NCBI GenBank assembly: GCA_046294345.1
Contig: JBKBJT010000008.1
Location: forward strand, 1 to 64,000
DNA: 64,000 bases
Direction of reading: 5' to 3'
From: Ferrovibrio sp046294345
Lineage (GTDB): Bacteria; Pseudomonadota; Alphaproteobacteria; Ferrovibrionales; Ferrovibrionaceae
Notes under the pieces: generated by a model
What the model saw: only the letters and a program-made list of their open reading frames with translations
What the model was told of the DNA's origin: nothing
Database searches by the model: none
In this document: in pieces, positions 1-10,760 of the stretch
Layout: every line of letters begins with the position of its first letter
Numbering within the stretch: position 1 is the stretch's first letter
Made by a program: the position numbers and the translations under genes

Positions 1-116
1 GAAACAAATGGCTTTTCGGTTCGGGTACAGCTTATAACGGCAGAATACATAACTGGTTGCAGGCCGGAAGGCCATGTTCTTTTTTCATCACATTTTATTT
101 GCTTCTATACAAATAG
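1..116. other. Upstream edge, no gene seen
   Basis: The first 116 bases carry no convincing coding region. From about position 80 the sequence turns AT-rich, and a possible -35 element TTGCTT lies at 99-104, so the promoter of the methionine-cycle operon is probably here. An in-frame ATG at 74 exists, but translation from it would run through the operator at 117-132 and is unlikely. Confidence 0.5.
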
Positions 117-132
117 ATAAAGATATGTTTAT
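117..132 (+). promoter_or_regulatory. Probable SahR-type operator
   Basis: ATAAAGATATGTTTAT is a palindrome in 14 of 16 positions (only the G/G pair flanking the central ATAT breaks symmetry). It sits 14 bases before the ATG at 146 of an ArsR-family regulator and next to a possible -35 TTGCTT at 99-104, so bound protein would block transcription. Alphaproteobacterial SahR sites are AT-rich palindromes of this general type; the identification is by context and from memory of the family. Confidence 0.6.
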
Positions 133-145
133 GTTTTCTGTAACC

Positions 146-1138
146 ATGCAGACCGATCCAGCCCAGACCCTCGATACCCTCATGGCCGCCCTGCGGGCGG
201 CTGCCGAGCCCACCCGGCTGCGGCTGCTGGCGCTGTGTGCCCAAGGCGAACTCACCGTATCCGAACTGACCCAGATCCTGGGCCAGAGCCAGCCTCGCGT
301 GTCGCGACACCTCAAGCTGCTCTGCGAGGCTGGTCTGCTCGAGCGCGTGCCGGAGGGCACCTGGGCTTTCTATCGTGTGGGCGACCGCTTGGCCGGCGCG
401 CCGCTGGTTCGCGCGTTAAGCTCATTGCTGCCCGCGCAGGACCCCACGCTCGCCCGCGATGCCGAGCGCCTTGCCGCCGTGAAGCGCGCCCGCGCCGAGG
501 CCGCCGAACAGTATTTCCGCGACAACGCCGCGCAATGGTCGGCGATCCGCTCCCTGCATGTCGACGAAGCGCAGGTCGAGGCTACGGTGTTGCGCCTGCT
601 GAGCGATGCACCGATCAACGACCTGCTCGATATCGGCACCGGCACCGGCCGCCTGCTGGAAGTGCTGGCGCCCCATGTCAGGCGTGGCCTGGGCGTGGAT
701 CTCAGCCGCGACATGCTCAGCATTGCCCGCGCCAATCTGGAACGCGCCAATATCCGCCATTGCCAGGTGCGCCAGGCCGACATGTATGCCCTGCCGCTGG
801 ATACGGCCAGCGTGGATGCCGCGGTGATCCACCAGGTACTGCATTTCGCCGACGAGCCCCAGAAGGCGATCCAGGAAGCCGTCCGCGTGCTGAAGCCCGG
901 CGGGCGGTTGGTGATCGTCGACTTCGCCCCGCATGACCTGGAAGATTTGCGCGCCCGCCACGCCCATCGCCGGCTTGGGTTCTCGGATGCGGAACTGCGC
1001 GGCTGGTGCGCGGCTGCCGGCCTCGATCTCGATCCGGTCACCGCCCTGCCGGGCCAGCCGCTCACCGTTCATGTCTGGCGCGCCACCAAGCGCGCCGCCC
1101 AGCTTTCCTCCGCCGCGCAGAAGAGTGCCGCCGAATGA
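146..1138 (+). CDS. sahR: ArsR-family regulator fused to a SAM methyltransferase domain (SahR-like)
   Basis: A 330-residue protein. Residues about 10-80 form an ArsR winged helix with recognition helix around SQPRVSRHLKLL; it lacks the paired-Cys motif of metal-sensing ArsR proteins. Residues about 155-260 are a class I methyltransferase fold with motif I DIGTGTGRL at 162-170. ArsR proteins with this domain order next to metF/metH correspond to SahR, a repressor of the methionine cycle that responds to S-adenosylhomocysteine; the methyltransferase domain would be the ligand sensor. I chose ATG 146 because earlier in-frame starts (74, 125, 131) lie before or inside the palindrome at 117-132. 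Its stop overlaps metF by 4 bp (ATGA). Function is inferred from family and context. Confidence 0.82.
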   Translation: MQTDPAQTLDTLMAALRAAAEPTRLRLLALCAQGELTVSELTQILGQSQPRVSRHLKLLCEAGLLERVPEGTWAFYRVGDRLAGAPLVRALSSLLPAQDPTLARDAERLAAVKRARAEAAEQYFRDNAAQWSAIRSLHVDEAQVEATVLRLLSDAPINDLLDIGTGTGRLLEVLAPHVRRGLGVDLSRDMLSIARANLERANIRHCQVRQADMYALPLDTASVDAAVIHQVLHFADEPQKAIQEAVRVLKPGGRLVIVDFAPHDLEDLRARHAHRRLGFSDAELRGWCAAAGLDLDPVTALPGQPLTVHVWRATKRAAQLSSAAQKSAAE

Positions 1139-2049
1139 CCAGCCCGGATTTCAACGCCTATGCCGCCCGCCGGCCCGGCCCGCTGAAGGTTTCCTTCGAA
1201 TTCTTTCCGCCCAAGACGGCGGAAATGGAGGAAAGCCTGTGGCGCAGCGTCACCCGCCTGGCGCCGCTCAATCCGCGTTTCGTCTCGGTTACCTACGGCG
1301 CCGGCGGTTCGACGCGCGAACGCACGCATAACACGGTGGTCCGCATCCTCAACGAAACCGGGCTCAAGCCTGCCGCGCATCTCACCTGCGTCGGCGCCTC
1401 GAAAGGTGAGGTCGACGAGGTGGCACAGCATTACTGGCAGGCCGGCATCCGCCATATCGTTGCCCTGCGCGGCGATCCGCAGGAAGGGACCGGCAGCTTC
1501 GCGCCGCATCCCCAGGGTTATGCCAACTCGACCGACCTGATTGCCGGCCTGAAGAGGATCGGCGATTTCGAGATCAGCGTCGGCTGCTATCCCGAGGGCC
1601 ATCCGGACTCGACTTCGCCGCGCGTGGAACTGGAACATCTCAAGCGCAAGGTCGATGCCGGCGCTACCCGCTGCATCACCCAGTATTTCTTCGATACCGA
1701 CGTGTATTTCCGCTTCCTCGACCGCGCCCGGTCGGCCGGCATCACCGTGCCGATCGTGCCGGGCATCCTGCCGGTCACCAATTTCCGCCAGGTGGTGAAA
1801 TTTTCCGCCGCCTGCGGTGCCAGCGTGCCCGCCTGGATGGCCGACATGTTCGACGGACTGGACGAAGATCCGGAGACGCGCCGCATGGTGGCGGCTCATA
1901 TGGCGGCCGAACAATGTCGCCGCCTGCTGGCTGCCGGCATCGATGAATACCATTTCTACACGCTGAACCGCGCCGATCTCACCTATGCGATCTGCCATGT
2001 GCTCGGCGTGCGCCCGAAGCCGACGATTGCCGGGGAGGTGGCGGCCTGA
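1135..2049 (+). CDS. metF: Methylenetetrahydrofolate reductase
   Basis: A 304-residue protein of normal bacterial MetF length. It reduces 5,10-methylene-THF to 5-methyl-THF with FAD and NADH, supplying the methyl group for methionine synthase in the cytosol. The N-terminal SFEFFPPKT motif carries the catalytic Glu (residue 22), and the flavin-site motif ALRGDPQ follows. The TIM-barrel length without a C-terminal regulatory domain fits the bacterial enzyme. ATG 1135 overlaps the regulator's stop; the stop at 2047-2049 overlaps the next start (TGATG). Placement between sahR and metH puts methyl-THF synthesis and use in one transcript. Confidence 0.95.
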   Translation: MTSPDFNAYAARRPGPLKVSFEFFPPKTAEMEESLWRSVTRLAPLNPRFVSVTYGAGGSTRERTHNTVVRILNETGLKPAAHLTCVGASKGEVDEVAQHYWQAGIRHIVALRGDPQEGTGSFAPHPQGYANSTDLIAGLKRIGDFEISVGCYPEGHPDSTSPRVELEHLKRKVDAGATRCITQYFFDTDVYFRFLDRARSAGITVPIVPGILPVTNFRQVVKFSAACGASVPAWMADMFDGLDEDPETRRMVAAHMAAEQCRRLLAAGIDEYHFYTLNRADLTYAICHVLGVRPKPTIAGEVAA

Positions 2050-3127
2050 TGCTCGATACGCCCGAACAACGCAAGGCGCGTCGTGCCGCGCTGAAGAAAG
2101 CCGCCAGCGAACGTATCCTGGTGCTGGATGGCGCCATGGGCACCATGCTGCAGCGGCGCAAGCTGACCGAGGCCGATTACCGCGGCGACCGTTTCAAGGG
2201 CGCCAACAGCGACCTGAAGGGCAACCATGATATCCTCAATATCACCCGGCCGGACGTGATCCTGGCCGTACACAAGGAATATCTCGACGCCGGTGCCGAT
2301 CTTATCGAGACCAATACCTTCAGCGGCACCTGGATCAGCCAGGCGGATTACCATCTGGAATCCGCCGTGCGCGACATCAACGAGCAGGGCGCGAAACTGG
2401 CCCGCCAGGCCGCCGACGAATACACGGCGAAAGACCCGTCAAAGCCGCGTTTCGTCGCCGGCGCGATCGGCCCAACCAACCGCACGGCTTCGCTGTCGCC
2501 CGACGTGAACAGGCCTGATTTCCGCAACATCACCTTCGACGAGCTGAAGGATGCCTACAAGGAGCAGGCGCGCGGGCTGGTCGAGGGCGGCGCCGACCTG
2601 CTGCTGATCGAGACCATCTTCGACACCCTGAATGCCAAGGCGGCTGTGTTCGGCGTCTACGAGCTGTTCGACGAACTGGGCGAGGAATGGCCCATCATGA
2701 TCTCGGGTACCATCACCGATCTGTCCGGCCGTACCCTGTCGGGCCAGACCACCGAGGCCTTCTGGAACAGCCTGCGCCATGCCCGGCCGTTTTCGGTCGG
2801 CCTCAACTGCGCTTTCGGCGCGCAGCAGATGCGGCCCTATGTGGCCGAACTCAGCCGCGTCGCCGATGTGCCGGTCAGCGCCTATCCCAATGCCGGCCTG
2901 CCCAACCAGTTCGGCGAATACGACGAACCGCCGCATGCCACGGCCACGCATCTGCGCGAATGGGCCGAAGCCGGCCTGGTCAACATCGTCGGCGGTTGCT
3001 GCGGCACCACGCCCGACCATATCCGTGCCATTGCCGAGAGCGTGAAGGGCGTCAAGCCGCGCCGCGTGCCCACCATCCCGCCGCAGCTTCGCCTGTCCGG
3101 TCTCGAACCCTTTGCCGTGCCTGCCGC

Positions 3128-3131
<4 letters not shown>
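2049..3131 (+). CDS. metH: Homocysteine S-methyltransferase module of split methionine synthase
   Basis: A 360-residue protein matching the N-terminal homocysteine-binding barrel of MetH. Motifs: LDGAMGTMLQ near residue 26, and zinc ligands Cys254 (GLNCAFG) and Cys317/Cys318 (GGCCGT). It lacks folate, cobalamin and activation domains, which are encoded by the next gene, so the two products together equal one MetH. This two-gene arrangement is common in alphaproteobacteria. Start ATG 2049 shares a base with the metF stop; the stop overlaps the next ATG at 3128 by 4 bp. Some annotation pipelines would call it a betaine- or generic homocysteine methyltransferase; the neighbour makes the MetH role more likely. 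Confidence 0.92.
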
Positions 3132-5823
<2,692 letters not shown>

Positions 5824-5827
<4 letters not shown>

Positions 5828-6276
5828 AATTTCGCACGGCCACCAGAGCGGACCTGCCCGAGATCGTGCGGCTGCTGGCTGACGATCATCTGGGCGGAAC
5901 GCGCGAGCGTTACAGCGATCCGCTGCCCCAGGAATACGGCATTGCCTTCGACGGGTTGCGGCGGATCGGCGCCGAGGTGATCCTGGCGGTGGACGAAGAC
6001 GGTCGCGTGATCGGCTGCCTCCAGTTGCTGATCCTGCCCGGGCTGGGCAGCCTGGGCAAACAGCGTGCCCAGATCGAGGCGGTGCGTATCGAGTCCAGCC
6101 TGCGCGGCAAAGGGTTGGGGTCGCAACTCATCCGGCATGCCATCGAACGGGCAAGGCAGGGTGGCTGCAGGCTGGTGCAGCTTACCTCCGACAACAGCCG
6201 CCAGGGCGCGCACCGCCTGTATGAGCGGCTGGGTTTCAAGTCCAGCCATGTCGGCATGAAACTGGTATTGGATTGA
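5824..6276 (+). CDS. GNAT-family N-acetyltransferase
   Basis: A 150-residue single-domain protein. The acetyl-CoA-binding motif A is visible as VRIESSLRGKGLGSQLI around residue 90, followed by LTSDNSRQGAHRLYERLGF, the typical motif B region. It should transfer an acetyl group from acetyl-CoA to an amine, but the substrate cannot be read from sequence. It starts with GTG overlapping the metH stop by 4 bp, so it belongs to the methionine-cycle transcript and is probably translationally coupled. Whether it has a role in methionine metabolism or is a passenger is unknown. Confidence 0.85.
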
Positions 6277-6393
6277 GGGCAGGGTCTGGCCTGCCGGCTG
6301 TGGGCGTAACGGTTTCTTTACGCCGGCCATGGCTGATTATGGTATATTTTGGGCCAAAACACGCCCGCCGCGCCAGTTTCCGGAGACCGGACG

Positions 6394-7050
6394 ATGACCT
6401 TCAGCCGCGCCAATCCCAGCCCGCGCTATAACGAACTGGTTGGCTTATACAAGCAGATGCATGCGGAGGGGACGCAGGAGCTGAACAAGACGCTACCGGC
6501 TGCGGAAACCTTCACGGGAATGAGCCTGCTGCCCCATATCACCACGATCAAATCCCTGATCGACAAGTTCGGCATCAAGACCGTGCTCGATTATGGCGCC
6601 GGTAAGGCTAAATTCTACAGTGATCCGTTATTCCCTTCGGTCGATGGCAAAAGCAAGGTCGATCTGCGCACCTTTTGGGGCGTAGATGAAATCCGGCTAT
6701 ACGATCCGGGCTACGAACCTTTGTCCAAGCTGCCGCTGGGCGAGACATTCGATGCCGTGATCTGCACCGATGTGATGGAGCATATCCCGGAACAGGATAT
6801 GGACTGGGTGATCGACGAACTGTATGGCTTTGCCAAAAAGGTGGTCTATGTCTGCATTGCCACCTATCCGGCCGGCAAGACCTTCCCGAACGGCGAGAAT
6901 GTGCATGTCACCCTGAAGAATGTGCGCTGGTGGGTTCAGAAATTCGAAGAGCGGCGTGCCGCCCTGGGCGCCAAGGCCGATTACTTCATGCTGGTCTTCG
7001 CTCAGAATAATGATCCCAAGCCGATCCTCATTACTTCTGCCGGCAATTGA
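6394..7050 (+). CDS. Class I SAM-dependent methyltransferase, unknown substrate
   Basis: A 218-residue protein. VLDYGAGKAKFY (about residue 65) is a methyltransferase motif I and FDAVICTDVMEHI (about 130) matches the motif II/post region of class I enzymes. The substrate is not recognisable. ATG 6394 follows GGAGA at 6381-6385; a TTG start at 6349 is possible but lacks a ribosome site. A candidate -10 TATATT lies at 6343-6348, suggesting its own promoter 117 bp after the methionine operon. The coding sequence looks less GC-rich than its neighbours and uses more A/T third positions, a hint of foreign origin. It converges on the dehydrogenase gene at 7054. Confidence 0.75.
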   Translation: MTFSRANPSPRYNELVGLYKQMHAEGTQELNKTLPAAETFTGMSLLPHITTIKSLIDKFGIKTVLDYGAGKAKFYSDPLFPSVDGKSKVDLRTFWGVDEIRLYDPGYEPLSKLPLGETFDAVICTDVMEHIPEQDMDWVIDELYGFAKKVVYVCIATYPAGKTFPNGENVHVTLKNVRWWVQKFEERRAALGAKADYFMLVFAQNNDPKPILITSAGN

Positions 7051-7053
7051 GTC

Positions 7054-7800
7054 TCAGCGCCCGCCCGCCACATCCAGCAGGGCGCCGGTCACATAACTGC
7101 TCGCATCGTCCAGCAGCCAGATGATCGCCTCGGCGACTTCATCCGCTGTGCCGGCGCGGCGCAATGGCACCGTCGGCGCCAGGCGCGCTGCGCGGTCAGG
7201 CTCTCCGGCGCTGGCATGGATATCGGTTTCGATGATGCCCGGCCGCACCGCGTTCACGCGGATGCCTTCCGGACCCAGTTCTTTGGACAGACCGATGGTG
7301 AAGGTGTCGATAGCACCTTTCGAGGCGGCGTAGTCGACGAACAGGTTCGGCGATCCGATGCGCGCTGCCGCCGACGAGAGGTTGACGATGGCCCCACCGC
7401 GCCCTTCGCGTTTTATGGACATGCGCCGTGCCGCTTCGCGGGCACAGAGGAAACTGCCCAGGATATTGGTGTCGAACAGGCGCTTCAGCCGCTCGATCGA
7501 CATATCGGCCAGGTCGGCCGTGGGTGCCACGATCCCGGCATTGTTCACCAGGCCGTCCAGCTTGTCGAAAGCCTGTTCGACCGTATCGAACATGGCGATC
7601 ACGTCGGCTTCCACCGCCACATCGCCCTTGATCGCGATGGCTCTGCCGCCGGCGGCCTGCACGGCCTGTACGGTATCCTGCGCCGCCTGTTCATTGCCGG
7701 CATAATTCACGCCCACCGACCAGCCGCGTTGACCGGCCATGATCGCGGTTGCCCGGCCTATCCCTCTGCTGCCGCCGGTTATCAGGATCGTCTTCACCAT
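7054..7800 (-). CDS. Short-chain dehydrogenase/reductase, FabG-like
   Basis: A 248-residue classical SDR. Cofactor motif TGGSRGIG is at residues 8-15, the NNAG motif follows near 89, and the catalytic Tyr-Lys pair is in YAASKGA after a conserved Ser in LSSAAAR. It will oxidise or reduce a carbonyl/hydroxyl substrate with NAD(P)(H); the 3-oxoacyl-ACP reductase-like pattern does not define the substrate. It is the last gene of a minus-strand trio; its first bases overlap the end of the preceding SDR gene by 7 bp, which suggests coupled translation. Confidence 0.88.
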   Translation of the reverse strand: MVKTILITGGSRGIGRATAIMAGQRGWSVGVNYAGNEQAAQDTVQAVQAAGGRAIAIKGDVAVEADVIAMFDTVEQAFDKLDGLVNNAGIVAPTADLADMSIERLKRLFDTNILGSFLCAREAARRMSIKREGRGGAIVNLSSAAARIGSPNLFVDYAASKGAIDTFTIGLSKELGPEGIRVNAVRPGIIETDIHASAGEPDRAARLAPTVPLRRAGTADEVAEAIIWLLDDASSYVTGALLDVAGGR

Positions 7801-8474
7801 GGCAGTTCGCTGCCGTCGTAGTTGAAGAACTTGCCGGTATCCTTCAGTTCGGCGCCGTCGATGGTTTTCTTCAGGCCGGTCACGCTGGTTTCCACGGTGA
7901 TATCGGCACTCTGGCCGCCCATGTCGGTTTTCACCCAGCCGGGATGCAGCACGATACAGGTGATGCCAGCCGGTTTTAGGTCCAGCGCCAGGTTATGCAT
8001 GGCCGCGTTGATGGCGGCCTTCGAGGCGCGGTAGACGTATGAACCACCCGCGCCATGGGTGATCGAGCCCATGCGGCTGGAGATGGTGGCGATCTTCGCC
8101 GCCTTGGCTTTTTTCAGGGATGGCAGCATGGCGAGCGCCAGTTTCATCGGCGCCACGCTGTTGACCTGCAGCACTTTCAGATAGGTGTCGAAATCGCTGA
8201 TGCTCAGCGCGCCGTCGCGGTTACCGTAGATTCCCGCGTTGTTCAGCAGCAGGTCGATGGCGGTGTCGGCATAGGCCTTGGCGAGGCGGTCCACTGCGGC
8301 GTAGTCGGCCACGTCCAGTTTTTCCATCACCACTTTGCCCGGCACGGCCTGCAATGCGGCTGCGCCCTGCGGATCGCGGCAACAGGCGATCACATCCCAG
8401 CCATCGGCGGCATACCGCCTGACGAATTCCAGGCCGATGCCACGATTGGCGCCGGTAATCAGCAGAGTGGGCAT
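7794..8474 (-). CDS. Short-chain dehydrogenase, C-factor/carbonyl-reductase-like
   Basis: A 226-residue SDR. TGANRGIG at residues 7-14 is the cofactor loop, LLNNAGIYG near 80 the second motif, and YRASKAA carries the catalytic Tyr and Lys, with SSRMG providing the Ser. The short length and overall pattern resemble SDRs annotated as C-factor-like or carbonyl reductases. Start ATG 8474 is preceded on the minus strand by GAGGAGAG, a good ribosome site. It lies 13 bp after the transporter gene and overlaps the next SDR by 7 bp, so all three are probably one operon. Confidence 0.85.
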   Translation of the reverse strand: MPTLLITGANRGIGLEFVRRYAADGWDVIACCRDPQGAAALQAVPGKVVMEKLDVADYAAVDRLAKAYADTAIDLLLNNAGIYGNRDGALSISDFDTYLKVLQVNSVAPMKLALAMLPSLKKAKAAKIATISSRMGSITHGAGGSYVYRASKAAINAAMHNLALDLKPAGITCIVLHPGWVKTDMGGQSADITVETSVTGLKKTIDGAELKDTGKFFNYDGSELPW

Positions 8475-8487
8475 CAGGCTCTCCTCT

Positions 8488-9450
8488 TCAGCGTCTTACC
8501 GGCCGTGCGGCCAGCTTGCGATAGACCGGCTGCAGTAGGCCGGGCAGCATGTACATCGGCAACTGGCCCATGGCGAAGAACACCACCATGTCGAACACGG
8601 CGCGGTCGGCCAGCGACACCATCACCAGGCCCATATTGCAGTTGCCGGTCAGGATGCCGAGTGTGAGTGCCGCTGCCTGGCCCAGGCGGAAGATATGGCG
8701 GCCAACCACATAGCCAAGGGCCTGCAACAGCAGGTTGGCGATGAAAGCCGAGACGGTGGCGAGGATGACATAACCGGGCTGCGCCATCAGCTTTGTGGCG
8801 ACGCCGTCCATGATGGCGATGGCAAACAGCACCAGCGCCACCACCGAGCTGCCATCGATCAGCCGGCTGTTCTCGCGCAGCCATTCGGGTTTCACGCGCC
8901 AGCGCACCAGCAGCGCACCGCCGAAGGCGACGCCCACCATCAACGCCAGCCGGCCCATGAATTCGAGCAGCGACATCTGGATCTCGATGTCGAGCAGCAT
9001 CAGCGCCAGCGGCGGCAGCGTGAAGGGCACCAATGCCGTGGCAATCACCATCACGATCACAGCCAAGGCGGCATCCAGGCCCAGGATCAGCGAGATCGCC
9101 ACCGTGCCGGTGATTGGCGGCGCGGCAGCCATCAGAACGATGGCTTCCATCAGCGGGCGTGGCAGGCCAAGCGGCTCCAGCACGGCGAAGACCACCAGCG
9201 GACAGGCCAGCAGCAGGAAGACCACCATCGGCAACACCAGCAACGGTCGCCGCGCATAGGCATGGAAGGCGTTCCAGTCCAGCCGCATCAGCGCCATGGT
9301 GAGCGGCAGCAGCAGGAAGACCACCAGGCCGGGCCGCAGCAGCGCGGCCAGCGGCGGCACCGCCAAACCGACCAGCACGCCGCCGAACAGGAACTTGGTG
9401 GCGTGGCGGCCGACATAATCCAGCGGCGCGAGCAGCAGCGCCTGGATCAT
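8488..9450 (-). CDS. Bile acid:sodium symporter (SBF/BASS) family membrane transporter
   Basis: A 320-residue, strongly hydrophobic protein with about nine to ten predicted membrane helices and almost no long soluble loops. The AAAPPITGTVA segment and the ILTGNCNMGLVM segment resemble the two crossover regions of the SBF/BASS fold, where sodium and an organic anion bind. The substrate is not determinable. It heads a minus-strand operon with two SDRs, which suggests uptake or export of a compound those enzymes convert; that link is inference. About 190 bp of shared intergenic DNA separates it from the divergent arsR-type gene at 9642. Confidence 0.75.
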   Translation of the reverse strand: MIQALLLAPLDYVGRHATKFLFGGVLVGLAVPPLAALLRPGLVVFLLLPLTMALMRLDWNAFHAYARRPLLVLPMVVFLLLACPLVVFAVLEPLGLPRPLMEAIVLMAAAPPITGTVAISLILGLDAALAVIVMVIATALVPFTLPPLALMLLDIEIQMSLLEFMGRLALMVGVAFGGALLVRWRVKPEWLRENSRLIDGSSVVALVLFAIAIMDGVATKLMAQPGYVILATVSAFIANLLLQALGYVVGRHIFRLGQAAALTLGILTGNCNMGLVMVSLADRAVFDMVVFFAMGQLPMYMLPGLLQPVYRKLAARPVRR

Positions 9451-9619
9451 CGGGTCGGCCTTGCGGGCAGGGTGGCGGCAACGGCGGACTGGGGCATGGG
9501 CGGATCGACCGGTTTATCGTTTTGGAACCGTAGCATAGTCCGGATGTGGGGGATGGGCGAGGCGGCAATTGTCCCGATTGTCCTGATACAGAGTGTGATG
9601 CCGGTTGACGAAGTATCTG

Positions 9620-9647
9620 AAACATTTAAATAGATATTTAAATGTTT
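9620..9647 (+). promoter_or_regulatory. Perfect 13-2-13 inverted repeat, ArsR/SmtB-type operator
   Basis: Two perfect 13-bp arms (AAACATTTAAATA and its reverse complement) flank the dinucleotide GA. ArsR/SmtB repressors bind inverted repeats of close to this 12-2-12 layout. The right arm contains the ATG (9642) of the ArsR-family gene that follows, so bound repressor would cover the start of that gene. No Shine-Dalgarno sequence precedes this ATG, so the mRNA may be leaderless. Confidence 0.75.
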
Positions 9648-9962
9648 GATTCAGAGCCCATCACAGACCACCGCGCCGACCTGCTGGCCGACATGTTCCG
9701 CCTGCTGGGCGATCCCAGCCGGCTGAAATTGGTGCTGATTCTGTGCCAGGGGCCGAGCGCGGCCTCGGCGGCGGCGGCGCGGGCCGGCCTGTCGCCGCAA
9801 CTCGCCAGCCATCATCTGCGGCTGCTGAAGGCGGCGCGGCTGGTGCGGGCCATGCGCAAGGGCCGCGAAATTCACTACGACATCGCCGACGACCATGTGC
9901 GCCACATGCTGGCCGACATGGTGGCGCATGTCAGCGAACCGCATCACGATGAGAAGGGTTGA
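9642..9962 (+). CDS. ArsR/SmtB-family transcriptional repressor
   Basis: A 106-residue single winged-helix protein: LADMFRLLGDPSRLKLVLIL opens the domain, and LSPQLASHHLRLLKAARLV is the recognition helix region. The C-terminus is His-rich (HVRHM, HVSEPHHDEK), a likely alpha-5-type metal site as in zinc/nickel/cobalt sensors; the alpha-3 Cys pair is absent. It should repress itself and the cation diffusion facilitator 3 bp downstream, and release DNA when metal binds. The perfect palindrome at 9620-9647 overlapping the start codon supports autoregulation. Which metal is sensed is inference. Confidence 0.88.
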   Translation: MFDSEPITDHRADLLADMFRLLGDPSRLKLVLILCQGPSAASAAAARAGLSPQLASHHLRLLKAARLVRAMRKGREIHYDIADDHVRHMLADMVAHVSEPHHDEKG

Positions 9963-9965
9963 AAC

Positions 9966-10631
9966 ATGAGTGCCGTCTGCCAGCATGATCACCATCATCA
10001 CGGTCACGGGCATGATCACGATCACGGCGCCGGCAGCCCGCGCATCGTGTTGTGGATCGCGCTTGTGCTGAATGCCGCGATGTTTGTGGTCGAGATCGGC
10101 GCCGGCCTGGCCGCCGGTTCCACCGCTTTGCTGGCCGATTCCGTGGATTTCCTTGGCGATGCGGTGAATTACGCCCTGGCGCTGGCGGTGCTGTCGATGG
10201 CGCTGGTCTGGCGGGCCCGCGTCGCGCTGCTGAAAGGCATTGCCATGGGCCTGTTCGGTCTCTGGGTCGCGGCCATGGTGATCCGTCATCTGGTTGCCGG
10301 CACGGTGCCCGAACCCTTCACCATGGGTGCGGTCGGCTTCGCCGCCCTGGTGGTGAACGTGCTGGTCGCGCTGCTGCTTTATCGGTTCCGCACCGGCGAC
10401 AGCAACCTGCGCGCCGTGTGGATCTGCAGCCGCAACGACGCGCTGAGCAATCTCGCCGTGCTGCTGGCGGCCAGCGGCGTGTTCGCCACCGGCACGGCCT
10501 GGCCTGATCTGGCGGTGGCGGCCTTCATGGCCGGCCTGGCGCTCTGGGGCTCGGTGCAGGTGCTGCGCCATGCCCGGGCCGATTTGCGCGCAGAATCGGT
10601 GCATTCGCTATCACATAGTGCGGCGGACTGA
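9966..10631 (+). CDS. Cation diffusion facilitator (CDF) metal efflux protein
   Basis: A 221-residue inner-membrane protein with about six helices. The N-terminus has nine His between residues 7 and 20, a metal-collecting tail. The transport site is visible as DSVDFLGD in helix 2 and RNDALSN in helix 5. It ends soon after helix 6, so the usual C-terminal cytoplasmic dimer domain is missing, as in a compact CDF subfamily. It exports divalent metal (zinc, cobalt, nickel or cadmium) in exchange for protons. AGAAGGG precedes ATG 9966, and the gene is co-transcribed with its ArsR-type regulator. Confidence 0.88.
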   Translation: MSAVCQHDHHHHGHGHDHDHGAGSPRIVLWIALVLNAAMFVVEIGAGLAAGSTALLADSVDFLGDAVNYALALAVLSMALVWRARVALLKGIAMGLFGLWVAAMVIRHLVAGTVPEPFTMGAVGFAALVVNVLVALLLYRFRTGDSNLRAVWICSRNDALSNLAVLLAASGVFATGTAWPDLAVAAFMAGLALWGSVQVLRHARADLRAESVHSLSHSAAD

Positions 10632-10674
10632 TTCGGGCTTGAAATCCGCATAATCCCGGGTAGATTGCCGCCCA

Positions 10675-10724
10675 CGTCCGGGCCCCTCTGGCTGCCATGA
10701 ACGGGATGGCAGTGATGTCGGACG
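10675..10724 (+). promoter_or_regulatory. Structured RNA leader of terC gene, copy 1 (terC-motif-like)
   Basis: Outer helix: CGTCCG (10675-10680) pairs with CGGACG (10719-10724). Inner hairpin: CTGCCAT (10692-10698) pairs with ATGGCAG (10706-10712) around a 7-nt loop. The internal strands are GGCCCCTCTGG on the 5' side and TGATGT on the 3' side. The same architecture with identical 5' strand and covarying helices recurs at 11662-11712 before the second terC gene. A published alphaproteobacterial 'terC RNA motif' of unknown ligand occupies this position; I identify it by context, not by alignment. Confidence 0.75.
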
Positions 10725-10760
10725 GCTTCCTTAAAAAAGCCCCCGCCCAGGATAATGTAT

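Noticed and set aside
74..145. N-terminal extension of the SahR-like protein from ATG 74
   Set aside because: It would be translated through the operator at 117-132 and adds a non-conserved, Phe/Ile-rich segment.
8695..9633. Plus-strand open frame across the transporter gene
   Set aside because: His/Gln-rich translation without motif, antisense to a clear membrane transporter.
10632..10760. yybP-ykoY manganese riboswitch before terC1
   Set aside because: The conserved strands of that class were not found; the element present has a different two-helix layout.
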